A stretch of DNA of 47,784 nucleotides, taken from NCBI GenBank assembly GCA_013388755.1, contig JACAEQ010000067.1:1-47784 (forward strand), in the 5' to 3' direction. The position numbers were made by a program, and so were the translations under genes. Numbering within the stretch: the stretch's first letter is position 1; each line of letters opens with the position of its first letter. Positions 40,998 through 47,784 of this stretch are shown here, piece by piece. The stretch is from Chloroflexota bacterium. Lineage in GTDB: Bacteria; Chloroflexota; Chloroflexia; Chloroflexales; Roseiflexaceae. Below the pieces are notes generated by a model. That model was not told where the DNA came from. It saw nothing but the letters and a program-made list of their open reading frames with translations, and did not search any database.

Positions 40998-41042
40998 CTC
41001 AATGACTTCGTTGCGATAACCCTTAACCCTTAACCCTTAACC
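40977..41042. repeat. period-7 TTAACCC array with opposing GGGGTTA arm
   Basis: GGGGTCAGGGGTTAG (from about 40976) is followed by two TCAATGA words, then TAACCCT repeated in 7-base steps (41018-41042). It lies between the convergent aldolase and nadE genes and overlaps both 3' ends. The shared TCAATGA and CGTTGCGAT-like words link it to the element at 37010. Confidence 0.72.
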
Positions 41043-43084
41043 ACACGCAACTCCTCCAGCCATACCTCTGCCTCGGCGTCGCTCGGGGCGCGCCAGTCGC
41101 CACGTGGCGAGAGCGACCCGCCCGAACCGACCTTGGGACCATTCGGCAGGGCCGAGCGCTTGAACTGGCTCGTCTTGAAGAAGCGCCAGAGGAAGACCTC
41201 CAACCACCGCACGATTGCCGGCAGGTCATACTGGCGGTGCTCGTCACCCGGTAATCCTGCGGGCCACTCCCCACGTGATGCATCACCCCAGGCGTGGTAG
41301 CTGAGAAAGGCCACTTTACTTGGCCGGAAGCCGTAGCGCGTAATGTAGAACAGGTTGAAGTCCTGCAATTCATAGGGGCCGATGACCGACTGCGTGCTCT
41401 GGGCCGGGCGCGAACGATCGCCGCCGGCGCCAGGCGGCACCAGTTCGGGCGAGATTTCGGTGCCCAGGATTGAGTGCAGAATGGCGCTGGTAGCGTCGTC
41501 AAACTGGCCGGAGTCCGCCACCCAGCGAATCAGGTGCTGAATGAGTGTTTTCGGCACCGACGCATTGACGTTGTAATGTGACATCTGGTCACCGACACCA
41601 TAGGTTGCCCAGCCGAGCGCCAGTTCGCTCAGGTCGCCGGTGCCAAGAACCAGCGCCCCGTGCAAGTTTGCCAGGCGAAAGAGATGTGACGTGCGCTCGC
41701 CGGCCTGCACATTCTCGAAGGTCACATCATACACCGGTTCACCTGCTGCGAATGGGTGGCCGATGTCGCGCAGCATCTGCATACACGACGGGCGAATGTC
41801 GATCTCGCCGGCAGTGACGCCAAGCGCATGCATGAGGCCGCGCGCATTGCCGGCCGTCACATCGCTGGTGGCGAAACCGGGCATCGTATACGCCAGAATA
41901 TTTGTGCGTGGCAGGCCCAGACGATCCATGGTACGCGCGGCGACGATCAGTGCCTGCGTCGAATCAAGGCCGCCCGACACACCAATGACGATCTTTGTGA
42001 TGCCGGTACTGGTCAGCCGTTTCATCAAGCCGTGGACCTGGATGTTGTACGCTTCGTAGCAGCGTTCATCACGCTGCGCCGGGTCGCCAGGTACATACGG
42101 GAAGCGAGCGATGTCGCGTTGCAGCGCAACCTCGACTGCGGGCGATGTGAACGTGAATGCCACGCGGCGCATGGCCTGGAGCCGTTCGCGGTGATCGCCG
42201 GCTGCATCGGCGAAGCTCGTCGTACGCATCCGCTCCTGCACGATCCGTTCGAGATCAATGTCAGCAGTGATTAACTGCTCGTCCTGCGCAAAGCGGCATG
42301 CCTCGGCCAGTCGTTCGCCCAGTTCATAGATCAATGCATGCCCATCCCAGGCCAGGTCCGTGGTGGACTCGCCTGGACCGGCGGCGGAGTAGAGGTAGGC
42401 AGCGATGCATGTGCCGGACCGGGCGGCGCACAGGGTGCGCCGGTAATCGGCCTTGCCAATGGTAATGTTGCTTGCCGAGAGATTGGCGAGAACCGTCGCG
42501 CCTGCCAGCGCGGCAAAACTACTCGGCGGGATTGGCCCCCAGACATCTTCGCAGATTTCGATGTGTAGTGCGAAGCCCGGCACGTTCTCCGCAACGAACA
42601 GCAGATCGGCGCCGAATGGCACGACGGTTTCCAGGAGCCGGATCTCGCGACTGACGGCGGCACGGGCGGCGCTGAACTGGCGCTTTTCATAGAACTCGCG
42701 ATAATTCGGCAGATAGCTCTTCGGTACCACACCAAGGATCTGGCCGCGATACACAATGACGGCGCAATTGTAGAGCGCGCCCTCGACCCGGAGTGGCGCA
42801 CCAACCAGCAGTAACGGCATCAGGTCGCGGCTGGCGTCGCGCAGTTGTGCCAGGCCGGCCAGCACCGCTTCCAGGAGGGCATCCTGCTGAACCAGATCAT
42901 CACTGGTATAGGAAGAGAGGCCGAGTTCAGGAAAGAGGGCGATGGCCGCGTGGGAGGCGCTGGCACGTTCTGCCATCGCAATGGTGCGCGCGGTATTGTA
43001 GGCCGGGTCGGCGACGCGGAGCGATGGCACACAGACGGCGACACGGATGAAACCGTGCGAGTAGATGGAATTGAAGGGGCGCAT
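41030..43084 (-). CDS. nadE: glutamine-dependent NAD+ synthetase
   Basis: A 684-residue two-domain enzyme. The N-terminal nitrilase-type amidotransferase has the triad Glu53 (FPELGLSSY), Lys122 (VPKSYLPNY) and Cys178 (EICEDVW). The C-terminal synthetase has the pyrophosphatase loop SGGLDS (370-375) and [19 protein letters not shown]-type signature. It converts deamido-NAD+, glutamine and ATP to NAD+, the last step of NAD synthesis. I start it at ATG 43084 after GAAGGGAA; the frame opens at 43111. The final residues (VVKG) and stop codon lie inside the TTAACCC array. Confidence 0.94.
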   Translation of the reverse strand: MRPFNSIYSHGFIRVAVCVPSLRVADPAYNTARTIAMAERASASHAAIALFPELGLSSYTSDDLVQQDALLEAVLAGLAQLRDASRDLMPLLLVGAPLRVEGALYNCAVIVYRGQILGVVPKSYLPNYREFYEKRQFSAARAAVSREIRLLETVVPFGADLLFVAENVPGFALHIEICEDVWGPIPPSSFAALAGATVLANLSASNITIGKADYRRTLCAARSGTCIAAYLYSAAGPGESTTDLAWDGHALIYELGERLAEACRFAQDEQLITADIDLERIVQERMRTTSFADAAGDHRERLQAMRRVAFTFTSPAVEVALQRDIARFPYVPGDPAQRDERCYEAYNIQVHGLMKRLTSTGITKIVIGVSGGLDSTQALIVAARTMDRLGLPRTNILAYTMPGFATSDVTAGNARGLMHALGVTAGEIDIRPSCMQMLRDIGHPFAAGEPVYDVTFENVQAGERTSHLFRLANLHGALVLGTGDLSELALGWATYGVGDQMSHYNVNASVPKTLIQHLIRWVADSGQFDDATSAILHSILGTEISPELVPPGAGGDRSRPAQSTQSVIGPYELQDFNLFYITRYGFRPSKVAFLSYHAWGDASRGEWPAGLPGDEHRQYDLPAIVRWLEVFLWRFFKTSQFKRSALPNGPKVGSGGSLSPRGDWRAPSDAEAEVWLEELRVVKG

Positions 43085-43116
43085 GATGTTTCCCTTCCGC
43101 ATACCGGTCAATTTGT

Positions 43117-43125
43117 GTCATTATA
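43117..43125 (-). promoter_or_regulatory. nadE promoter, extended -10
   Basis: On the minus strand TGTTATAAT is a perfect extended -10 (TATAAT at 43120-43125; TG lies three bases upstream, so the motif spans to 43128). The -35 region is weak. Transcription would start about 30 nt before the nadE ATG. Confidence 0.6.
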
Positions 43126-43188
43126 ACACTTTTCGGGCTGGCATGGAAGCCCTGTGATAATTTGTGATACGCAGTGCTATTTTCGATA

Positions 43189-43197
43189 TGGTATAGT
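43189..43197 (+). promoter_or_regulatory. extended -10 promoter of the YeiH-type exporter genes
   Basis: TGGTATAGT fits TGnTATAAT in all but one defined position. No -35 consensus precedes it. It lies 36 bp before the small ORF. Confidence 0.55.
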
Positions 43198-43232
43198 CGC
43201 GCCTGCTGTGTTGCCGTGAAGGGGGTGCTCGT

Positions 43233-43361
43233 ATGGATCAGACAGATCCGCAGGTTCAGCCATGGTGGCGCCGGATCGGCGAGGACTGGTGGTCGGTGAT
43301 CGTTGGCGGTGGGTTGATTGCGCTGGTGATGCTGGGCGTCATCCGCGGGATTCCGTGGTAG
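43233..43361 (+). CDS. 42-residue membrane peptide, split N-terminal piece of YeiH-type exporter
   Basis: A small protein beginning MDQTDPQVQPWWRRIGEDWW and followed by one hydrophobic helix (about residues 21-40), ending RGIPW. AAGGGGG lies nine bases before its ATG. Its stop is 15 bases before the exporter ATG, with AAGGAG between. Longer exporters of this family carry an EDWW segment plus helix at their own N-terminus (family knowledge), which the downstream protein lacks. The two probably assemble as one transporter. Confidence 0.7.
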   Translation: MDQTDPQVQPWWRRIGEDWWSVIVGGGLIALVMLGVIRGIPW

Positions 43362-43376
43362 CGGAAGGAGCGCGGG

Positions 43377-44426
43377 ATGGCGACAGAAGTGATGCGTGCG
43401 CGTGTGCCGTGGCCAATGCGGTTGCTGGAGTTGCTCGGTTCGGCGGTGTTGCTGGGTGTGCTCGCCTGGCTGGTGAACATGATCGTCAAAGCCGGGCCGA
43501 AGGAACTGGAGTTTCCTATCTGGGCCGCCGGGCTCGGCCTGACCGTGAATGTCCTGGCGAGTGTGGTGCGGGCCAGGCGGTATCTTGGTGGCGCGTTTCG
43601 CACCGAGCTGTTTCTGAAAATCGGGCTGGTGCTGCTTGGCGCGAGCGTGGATTTTACCCGGATTCTGAGCGTTGGTGTGCGCGGTGTGGCGCAGGCGGCA
43701 ATCATGATCGCGGCGGTCTTCCTGTTTACCTGGTGGCTTGGTGGCCGGTTTCAGCTTGACAAGAAGTTGCGCGCCGTGCTGTCGGCGGCGGTCGCTGTGT
43801 GCGGCGTCTCGGCGGCGATCGCTGCGACCGGGGCGGTGCTGGCGAAGAAGGAACAACTGGCATACGTGACGGCCCTGGTGATTCTGGTATCGCTGCCGCT
43901 GATGGTGCTGATGCCGCTTGCGGCACGGGTGCTGGGAATGCCGCCGGCGTGGGCGGGCGCATGGTTCGGCAGTAACATTGATACCACTGCCGCAGTGGTT
44001 GGCGCGGGCACCATCTATGGGGAGCAGGCGGTCCAGATCGCGTCAATCGTGAAACTGTCGCAGAATGCGATGATGGGGGTCGTGGCGTTTGCGCTGGCGC
44101 TCTACTGGGTGACGCGCGAAGAAGGGCGTGCGGAGGCGCGCCCCGGCGCCGGCGTGATCTGGCAGCGGTTCCCCAAGTTTGTGCTCGGTTTCCTGCTGGC
44201 GTCGGCGGTGGTGAGCCTGGGGCTGCTGACCAGGCCACAGCTTGCCGACGTCAATGCGCTGCGCCACTGGGCGCTGACGCTGGCGTTTATCAGTATTGGC
44301 TGGGAGATCTCCCTCAGTGAGGTGCGCCAGGCGGGCTGGCGGCCCATCGCCGTGTATCTTGTGGCAACCCTGTTCAACACGACGCTTGCGCTGGGGATCG
44401 CCTGGATCTTCTTCGGGCAGGGATGA
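43377..44426 (+). CDS. YeiH-family putative sulfate exporter
   Basis: A 349-residue membrane protein of the UPF0324/YeiH family with about ten hydrophobic segments. LFLKIGLVLLGASVDF, AVAVCGVSAAIAATG, WFGSNIDTTAAVVGAGTIYG and SIVKLSQNAMMGVVAFAL are the conserved blocks. The family is annotated as a putative sulfate or sulfonate exporter; direct evidence for substrate is limited. AAGGAG precedes the ATG. It begins closer to the first conserved helix than longer relatives, the missing piece being the upstream small ORF. Confidence 0.85.
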   Translation: MATEVMRARVPWPMRLLELLGSAVLLGVLAWLVNMIVKAGPKELEFPIWAAGLGLTVNVLASVVRARRYLGGAFRTELFLKIGLVLLGASVDFTRILSVGVRGVAQAAIMIAAVFLFTWWLGGRFQLDKKLRAVLSAAVAVCGVSAAIAATGAVLAKKEQLAYVTALVILVSLPLMVLMPLAARVLGMPPAWAGAWFGSNIDTTAAVVGAGTIYGEQAVQIASIVKLSQNAMMGVVAFALALYWVTREEGRAEARPGAGVIWQRFPKFVLGFLLASAVVSLGLLTRPQLADVNALRHWALTLAFISIGWEISLSEVRQAGWRPIAVYLVATLFNTTLALGIAWIFFGQG

Positions 44427-44471
44427 TCATTTCCCTGTATCATGGCGAGCAGTTTTGAGGAGGTGTGATCA

Positions 44472-45554
44472 ATGAGTGAGCTCCCCGCAACCATGCCGGC
44501 GGTCGTGTGCCGCGGCCCGCGCGATTACCGACTCGAAGAGTGGGCCGTACCGCGGCCTGGCCCTGGCGAGGTCGTCATTCGCGTGTCGGCAGTCGGGATC
44601 TGCGCCAGCGATTTGAAGTGCTATCTTGGCGCGCCGCTGTTCTGGGGTGACGCTCACCGCGATGGCTACTGCCAGCCGCCGGTGATACCCGGCCACGAGT
44701 TTGTCGGCGAGGTTGCGGCGCTCGGCGAGGGTGCCGCCGAGCAGTACGGCCTGCAGGTCGGCGACATGGCCGTGTCGGAACAGATCGTGCCGTGCTGGGA
44801 ATGCCGCTATTGTAAGCGCGGCCAGTACTGGATGTGCGCCGTTCATGACATTTACGGCTTCCGCCAGCGCACATTCGGCGCAATGGCCGGGTACATGCTG
44901 TTTCCGAAGGGGGCGTTGAACTACCGGGTGCCGCGCGAGATCCCGCCGCATCACGCAGCGTTCATCGAACCGCTCGCCTGTTCGATCCACGCGGTGCAGC
45001 GCGGCAATATCGAGTTTGGCGACGTGGTGGCGATTGCCGGTGCCGGGCCGCTCGGCCTGGGCATGATCGCCGCCGCGCGAATGAAGAATCCTGGCCTCTT
45101 GATCGCCCTCGACATGGATGACAGCCGGCTGGAAACGGCCAGGGCATGCGGCGCCGATATGGGGCTCAATCCGCGCTACGAGGATGTTATTGCGAAAGTT
45201 CGCCAGTTGACCGGCGGGTATGGGTGTGATGTCTATATTGAGGCGACCGGCCATCCCTCGGCCGTCGAACAGGGGTTACACATGATCCGCAAGCTCGGCA
45301 CATTTGTCGAGTTCAGCGTCATGCGCGAGCCGGTGACGGTTGACTGGACGATTATCGGCGATACCAAGGAACTGACGATCCACGGTTCGCACCTTGGCCC
45401 CTACTGTTACCCGATTGCGATCGATATGCTGCGCAGGGGCTTGCTACCGATGGATCGCATTGTCACCCATCGTCTGCCGCTCTCCGATTTCCAGCTAGGG
45501 ATTGATCTGGTCGGCGCGGGGGATAAGTCGATTAAAGTGACGCTCATTCCGTAG
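44472..45554 (+). CDS. zinc-dependent dehydrogenase, erythritol/L-threitol dehydrogenase-like
   Basis: A 360-residue medium-chain dehydrogenase. [15 protein letters not shown] and PGHEFVGEV hold the catalytic zinc ligands; [15 protein letters not shown] is the structural zinc site; [15 protein letters not shown] binds [12 protein letters not shown] with FWGD shortly after is typical of the erythritol/threitol-dehydrogenase branch. It would oxidise a polyol to a ketose in the cytoplasm. GAGGAGGTG precedes the start. It is followed by a second dehydrogenase and a kinase in one direction with short gaps. Confidence 0.87.
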   Translation: MSELPATMPAVVCRGPRDYRLEEWAVPRPGPGEVVIRVSAVGICASDLKCYLGAPLFWGDAHRDGYCQPPVIPGHEFVGEVAALGEGAAEQYGLQVGDMAVSEQIVPCWECRYCKRGQYWMCAVHDIYGFRQRTFGAMAGYMLFPKGALNYRVPREIPPHHAAFIEPLACSIHAVQRGNIEFGDVVAIAGAGPLGLGMIAAARMKNPGLLIALDMDDSRLETARACGADMGLNPRYEDVIAKVRQLTGGYGCDVYIEATGHPSAVEQGLHMIRKLGTFVEFSVMREPVTVDWTIIGDTKELTIHGSHLGPYCYPIAIDMLRRGLLPMDRIVTHRLPLSDFQLGIDLVGAGDKSIKVTLIP

Positions 45555-45598
45555 CATGGGAGGGTGTTGCACATTGTCTGTGGCGAGAGGTACAGCAG

Positions 45599-46606
45599 AT
45601 GCAGGCCGTTGTTTTTACCGCTCCCGAACATGTTGCTGTGTGCCAGGTGCCGGATCCTGCGCCTGCAGCGGATGAAGTGATCATCAGGGTTGCCGTGTGC
45701 GGCATCTGCGGCACGGATCTGCATATCTTCCGTAATGAGTATGGTTCGACGTTTCCGCTGACTCCCGGCCATGAGTTTGCCGGCGAGGTGGTTGCCGTGG
45801 GTGCGGCGGTATCCGAGCCATCGATCGGTACACGCGTGGCCGTCGATCCGAACCTGTCGTGCGGCGCGTGCGAGAACTGCCGGCGGATGCAGTTTCATCA
45901 TTGTGTGCGCTGGCAGGGCGTTGGTGTGACGCGGCCTGGCGGTTTTGCAGAATATGTTGCGGTGCCGGCCCGCGCCTGTTATCCTCTACCTGACGGTCTC
46001 AGCGATGCACAGGCGGCCTTTATCGAGCCACTGTCGTGCGTGATCCACGCCCTGCGGCGGGTACGCCTCCCGCCAGGCGAGGATGTGTTGCTGCTCGGCG
46101 GCGGGCCGATCGGCCTGCTGCTGGCACAGGGCCTGGCGCGTGCTGGCGCGTCGCGGGTGGTCATTGTGGAACGGCAGCCGGAACGTCTGGCGCTGGCCCG
46201 GTCATTTCACCTGGGTGACGTCGTTGCGGCAGGCCCTGATCAGGATGGCATCCTCCATACCCTGGCGCCGCGTGGCTTTGGCCTGGTGGTTGATGCCACG
46301 GGCCAGCCGGCGGTCATCGAGCGGGCGCCGGGCCATGTGCGCCCGGGTGGGTCGTTCATGCAGTTTGGTGTGGCACCGATGGGTGCCATGGTTCGCTGGG
46401 AACCGTACGATATCTTCCGCCGTGAGCTGACGATCCTTGGAACGTTTGCGCTGTGTTATACCTTCGGCCCGGCGATTGACTGGCTGGCGCGTGGCGTGGT
46501 TGAGACGGCGCCGCTCATCAGTGATACGCTGCCGCTGGCCGGCTTCGCCGACGCCTTCGCCCGCTTTGGCCGCGGCGAGACGCTCAAGGTGCACGTGCGG
46601 CCATGA
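45599..46606 (+). CDS. zinc-dependent alcohol/polyol dehydrogenase
   Basis: A 335-residue medium-chain dehydrogenase. [11 protein letters not shown] and PGHEFAGEV carry catalytic zinc ligands; [15 protein letters not shown] is the structural zinc site; [18 protein letters not shown] binds the nucleotide; [11 protein letters not shown] is shared with the preceding gene. Sorbitol-, threonine- and galactitol-phosphate-dehydrogenase-like activities are all possible. GAGAGG lies before the ATG. Its TGA overlaps the kinase start (ATGA), so the two are translationally coupled. Confidence 0.86.
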   Translation: MQAVVFTAPEHVAVCQVPDPAPAADEVIIRVAVCGICGTDLHIFRNEYGSTFPLTPGHEFAGEVVAVGAAVSEPSIGTRVAVDPNLSCGACENCRRMQFHHCVRWQGVGVTRPGGFAEYVAVPARACYPLPDGLSDAQAAFIEPLSCVIHALRRVRLPPGEDVLLLGGGPIGLLLAQGLARAGASRVVIVERQPERLALARSFHLGDVVAAGPDQDGILHTLAPRGFGLVVDATGQPAVIERAPGHVRPGGSFMQFGVAPMGAMVRWEPYDIFRRELTILGTFALCYTFGPAIDWLARGVVETAPLISDTLPLAGFADAFARFGRGETLKVHVRP

Positions 46607-47556
46607 TCGTGACGGTTACACCTAATCCGACGCTTGACCGCGTGGTCTTTGTGCGTGGTTTCCGTCTCGGAGCGATCGTGCGCGGTGAACGCGAAACGCT
46701 GACGCCAAGCGGGAAGGGTGTGGATGCGTCACTGGTGTTGCACGCGCTGGGCCTGCCAACCCTGGCGACCGGGTTGCAGGCGGGGAGGCAGGGTCGCCTG
46801 GCAGTGGAATTACTTACTGAACTGGGCGTACCGCATGAGTTTGTGTGGGCCGATGGGGAAACGCGCCATGCCCTGGTGCTGGTTGACCTGGAGGCCGGCG
46901 CACAATCCACCATCAGTGTAGCGACCCTGCGCGCCACGCAATGGCATCTGGCGGAACTTGCCGCGATGATTGAACGCTACCTGCCGCAGGCGCGGTTCGT
47001 GGTGCTGGCCGGCAGTCTACCGAATGGCTGGCCAGTGGATGCCTATCGCCGATTGATTGGTATCTGCCGGGATTCCGGCGTTCCGACGCTGCTCGACACA
47101 TCCGGTGCCGCACTGGCTGCGACGCTTGCCGCTGATGGCGGTAGCCTGCCTGATATTGTGAAGGTCAATGCTGCCGAACTGGAAAGCCTGTTTCCCGTTG
47201 ACAGCCAGCCACGTTTGCCCGGGGAACGCGCTGCTGATCTGCGCCTGCGTTCCGGGTGCAATGCCGTGGTGGTGACGCTTGGTGCAGCGGGGGCCATTGC
47301 CGTCACTGCAGAAGGCGCATGGCGCGCCATACCGCCGCAGGTTGATGTCGTCAATGACGCCGGGGCGGGTGATGCGCTGGCAGGATGCCTGGCCTGGGCG
47401 CGGAGCGTCGGGCAGGACTGGCCGGCTGCGCTGCGCCTGGGTGTCGCGGCGGCGGTGGCGGTGGTCACAACGCCTGGTACGGCTGCATGTGACCGGGCCT
47501 CGGTGGATCGGTTGATGCCGCTGGTCAGGGTCGAACCTGGAGCTGATAGCCGATAG
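46603..47556 (+). CDS. PfkB-family sugar kinase (1-phosphofructokinase / tagatose-6-phosphate kinase type)
   Basis: A 317-residue kinase of the FruK/LacC branch. It starts [15 protein letters not shown], has [11 protein letters not shown], and ends with the ATP/catalytic signature [11 protein letters not shown] (Asp base). The usual N-terminal GGKGxN sugar-binding signature reads SGKGVDAS, with Asp replacing the conserved Asn, so substrate preference may differ. It overlaps the dehydrogenase upstream by ATGA. Together they may oxidise a polyol and phosphorylate the ketose. The last residues (ADSR) and stop codon are inside a period-7 array. Confidence 0.87.
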   Translation: MIVTVTPNPTLDRVVFVRGFRLGAIVRGERETLTPSGKGVDASLVLHALGLPTLATGLQAGRQGRLAVELLTELGVPHEFVWADGETRHALVLVDLEAGAQSTISVATLRATQWHLAELAAMIERYLPQARFVVLAGSLPNGWPVDAYRRLIGICRDSGVPTLLDTSGAALAATLAADGGSLPDIVKVNAAELESLFPVDSQPRLPGERAADLRLRSGCNAVVVTLGAAGAIAVTAEGAWRAIPPQVDVVNDAGAGDALAGCLAWARSVGQDWPAALRLGVAAAVAVVTTPGTAACDRASVDRLMPLVRVEPGADSR

Positions 47557-47596
47557 CCGATAGCTGATAGCCAATAGCCGATAGCCGATAGCGCAC
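47541..47596. repeat. period-7 array (AGCCGAT units)
   Basis: Eight consecutive units read AGCTGAT, AGCCGAT, AGCCGAT, AGCTGAT, AGCCAAT, AGCCGAT, AGCCGAT, AGCGCAC. The second and third units provide the end and stop codon of the kinase gene. Confidence 0.88.
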
Positions 47597-47597
47597 A

Positions 47598-47632
47598 GCC
47601 TATCCGAAAAACGATACGCCTCGCAATGACAG
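47598..47632. repeat. internally deleted fragment of the TIR-bearing dispersed repeat (copy 9)
   Basis: GCCTATCCGAAAAACGATAC is joined directly to GCCTCGCAATGACAG, the inner end of the right half. The centre and the right terminal inverted repeat are gone. Confidence 0.75.
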
Positions 47633-47660
47633 AAGATGTCTGGTTGTCAGTACGAGCGCA

Positions 47661-47784
47661 GCGATGCACGCACCCATCTTCCGGGTCAGTGCGCGCGATA
47701 GCGACGCACGCACCCATCTTCCGGGTCAGTGCGCGCGATAGCGACGCACGCACCCATCTTCCGGGTCAGTGCGCGCGATAGCGA
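47661..47784. repeat. 40-bp tandem repeat continuing past the window
   Basis: Three full units (47661-47700, 47701-47740, 47741-47780) plus the start of a fourth. The unit includes CGCACGCACCCATCTTCCGG then GTCAGTGCGCGCGATAGCGA. The last two are identical; the first differs by one base (GCGATG for GCGACG). Each unit can fold: GCACGCACCC pairs with GGGTCAGTGC at eight of ten positions. There are no spacers, so it is not CRISPR. Confidence 0.9.

Noticed and set aside
41018-41042. Telomere or linear chromosome end
   Set aside because: The TAACCCT units are few, internal and flanked by housekeeping genes, and similar arrays with other words occur elsewhere in the window.
47661-47784. CRISPR array
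   Set aside because: The 40-bp units are contiguous with no variable spacers, and no cas gene is present.

Overview
The window looks like chromosomal DNA of a high-GC member of the Chloroflexota, probably a relative of Roseiflexus or other Chloroflexia. This is inference from gene content and style: an Ala/Pro/Thr-rich linker after the lipoprotein cysteine, a complete branched-chain amino-acid ABC operon, a MurF-alanine racemase fusion, many dispersed palindromic repeats, and heptamer-periodic arrays between genes. No rRNA, tRNA, CRISPR array, phage or transposase gene was found.

Layout. (a) 1-5.8 kb: a leftward pair, an STT3-like GT-C membrane protein followed by an Asp/Asn-rich repeat lipoprotein; then a rightward membrane-anchored alpha/beta hydrolase and a DUF4173 membrane protein. 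(b) 5.8-9.7 kb: a leftward dipeptide epimerase divergent from a MurF-Alr fusion, a cell-wall / D-amino-acid pair. (c) 9.7-15.7 kb: a leftward livK-livH-livM-livG-livF operon with a candidate promoter about 400 nt upstream and a strong hairpin after livK. (d) 16.0-25.7 kb: a rightward lipid-degradation cluster: a DUF4352-like anchored protein, an SCP2 protein, an acyl-CoA dehydrogenase without the usual catalytic Glu, a normal acyl-CoA dehydrogenase, a FadN-type bifunctional enzyme, a FadA-type thiolase and a cholesterol-oxidase-like GMC flavoprotein. (e) 25.8-31.7 kb: a cytoplasmic GH78 alpha-L-rhamnosidase, a dienelactone hydrolase, a YhhN-family membrane protein and a VapBC-type toxin-antitoxin pair with a doubled operator. 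(f) 31.8-41.0 kb: sugar genes (two xylose-isomerase-like TIM barrels, two Gfo/Idh/MocA dehydrogenases, an FG-GAP propeller, a class II aldolase), interrupted by a frameshifted substrate-binding lipoprotein and a dCache-HAMP-STAS protein. (g) 41.0-47.6 kb: glutamine-dependent NAD+ synthetase, a YeiH-type exporter preceded by a 42-residue ORF, two zinc dehydrogenases and a PfkB kinase. The window ends inside 40-bp tandem repeats.

Three layers of non-coding structure stand out. At least nine full or partial copies of a roughly 130-165 bp repeat with terminal inverted repeats (GCCTATCCGAA / TTCGGATAGGC) sit between genes. Period-7 arrays of differing sequence lie at gene ends and appear to supply the stop codons of livG, nadE and the PfkB gene. 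Several promoters carry an extended -10 (TGnTATAnT) without a clear -35, and some overlap inverted repeats. The most unusual items are the heptamer arrays, the doubled VapB operator, the split YeiH N-terminus, the dehydrogenase lacking its base, and the divergent MurF domain. Gene starts below were moved where a ribosome-binding site or the repeat boundary argued for it.
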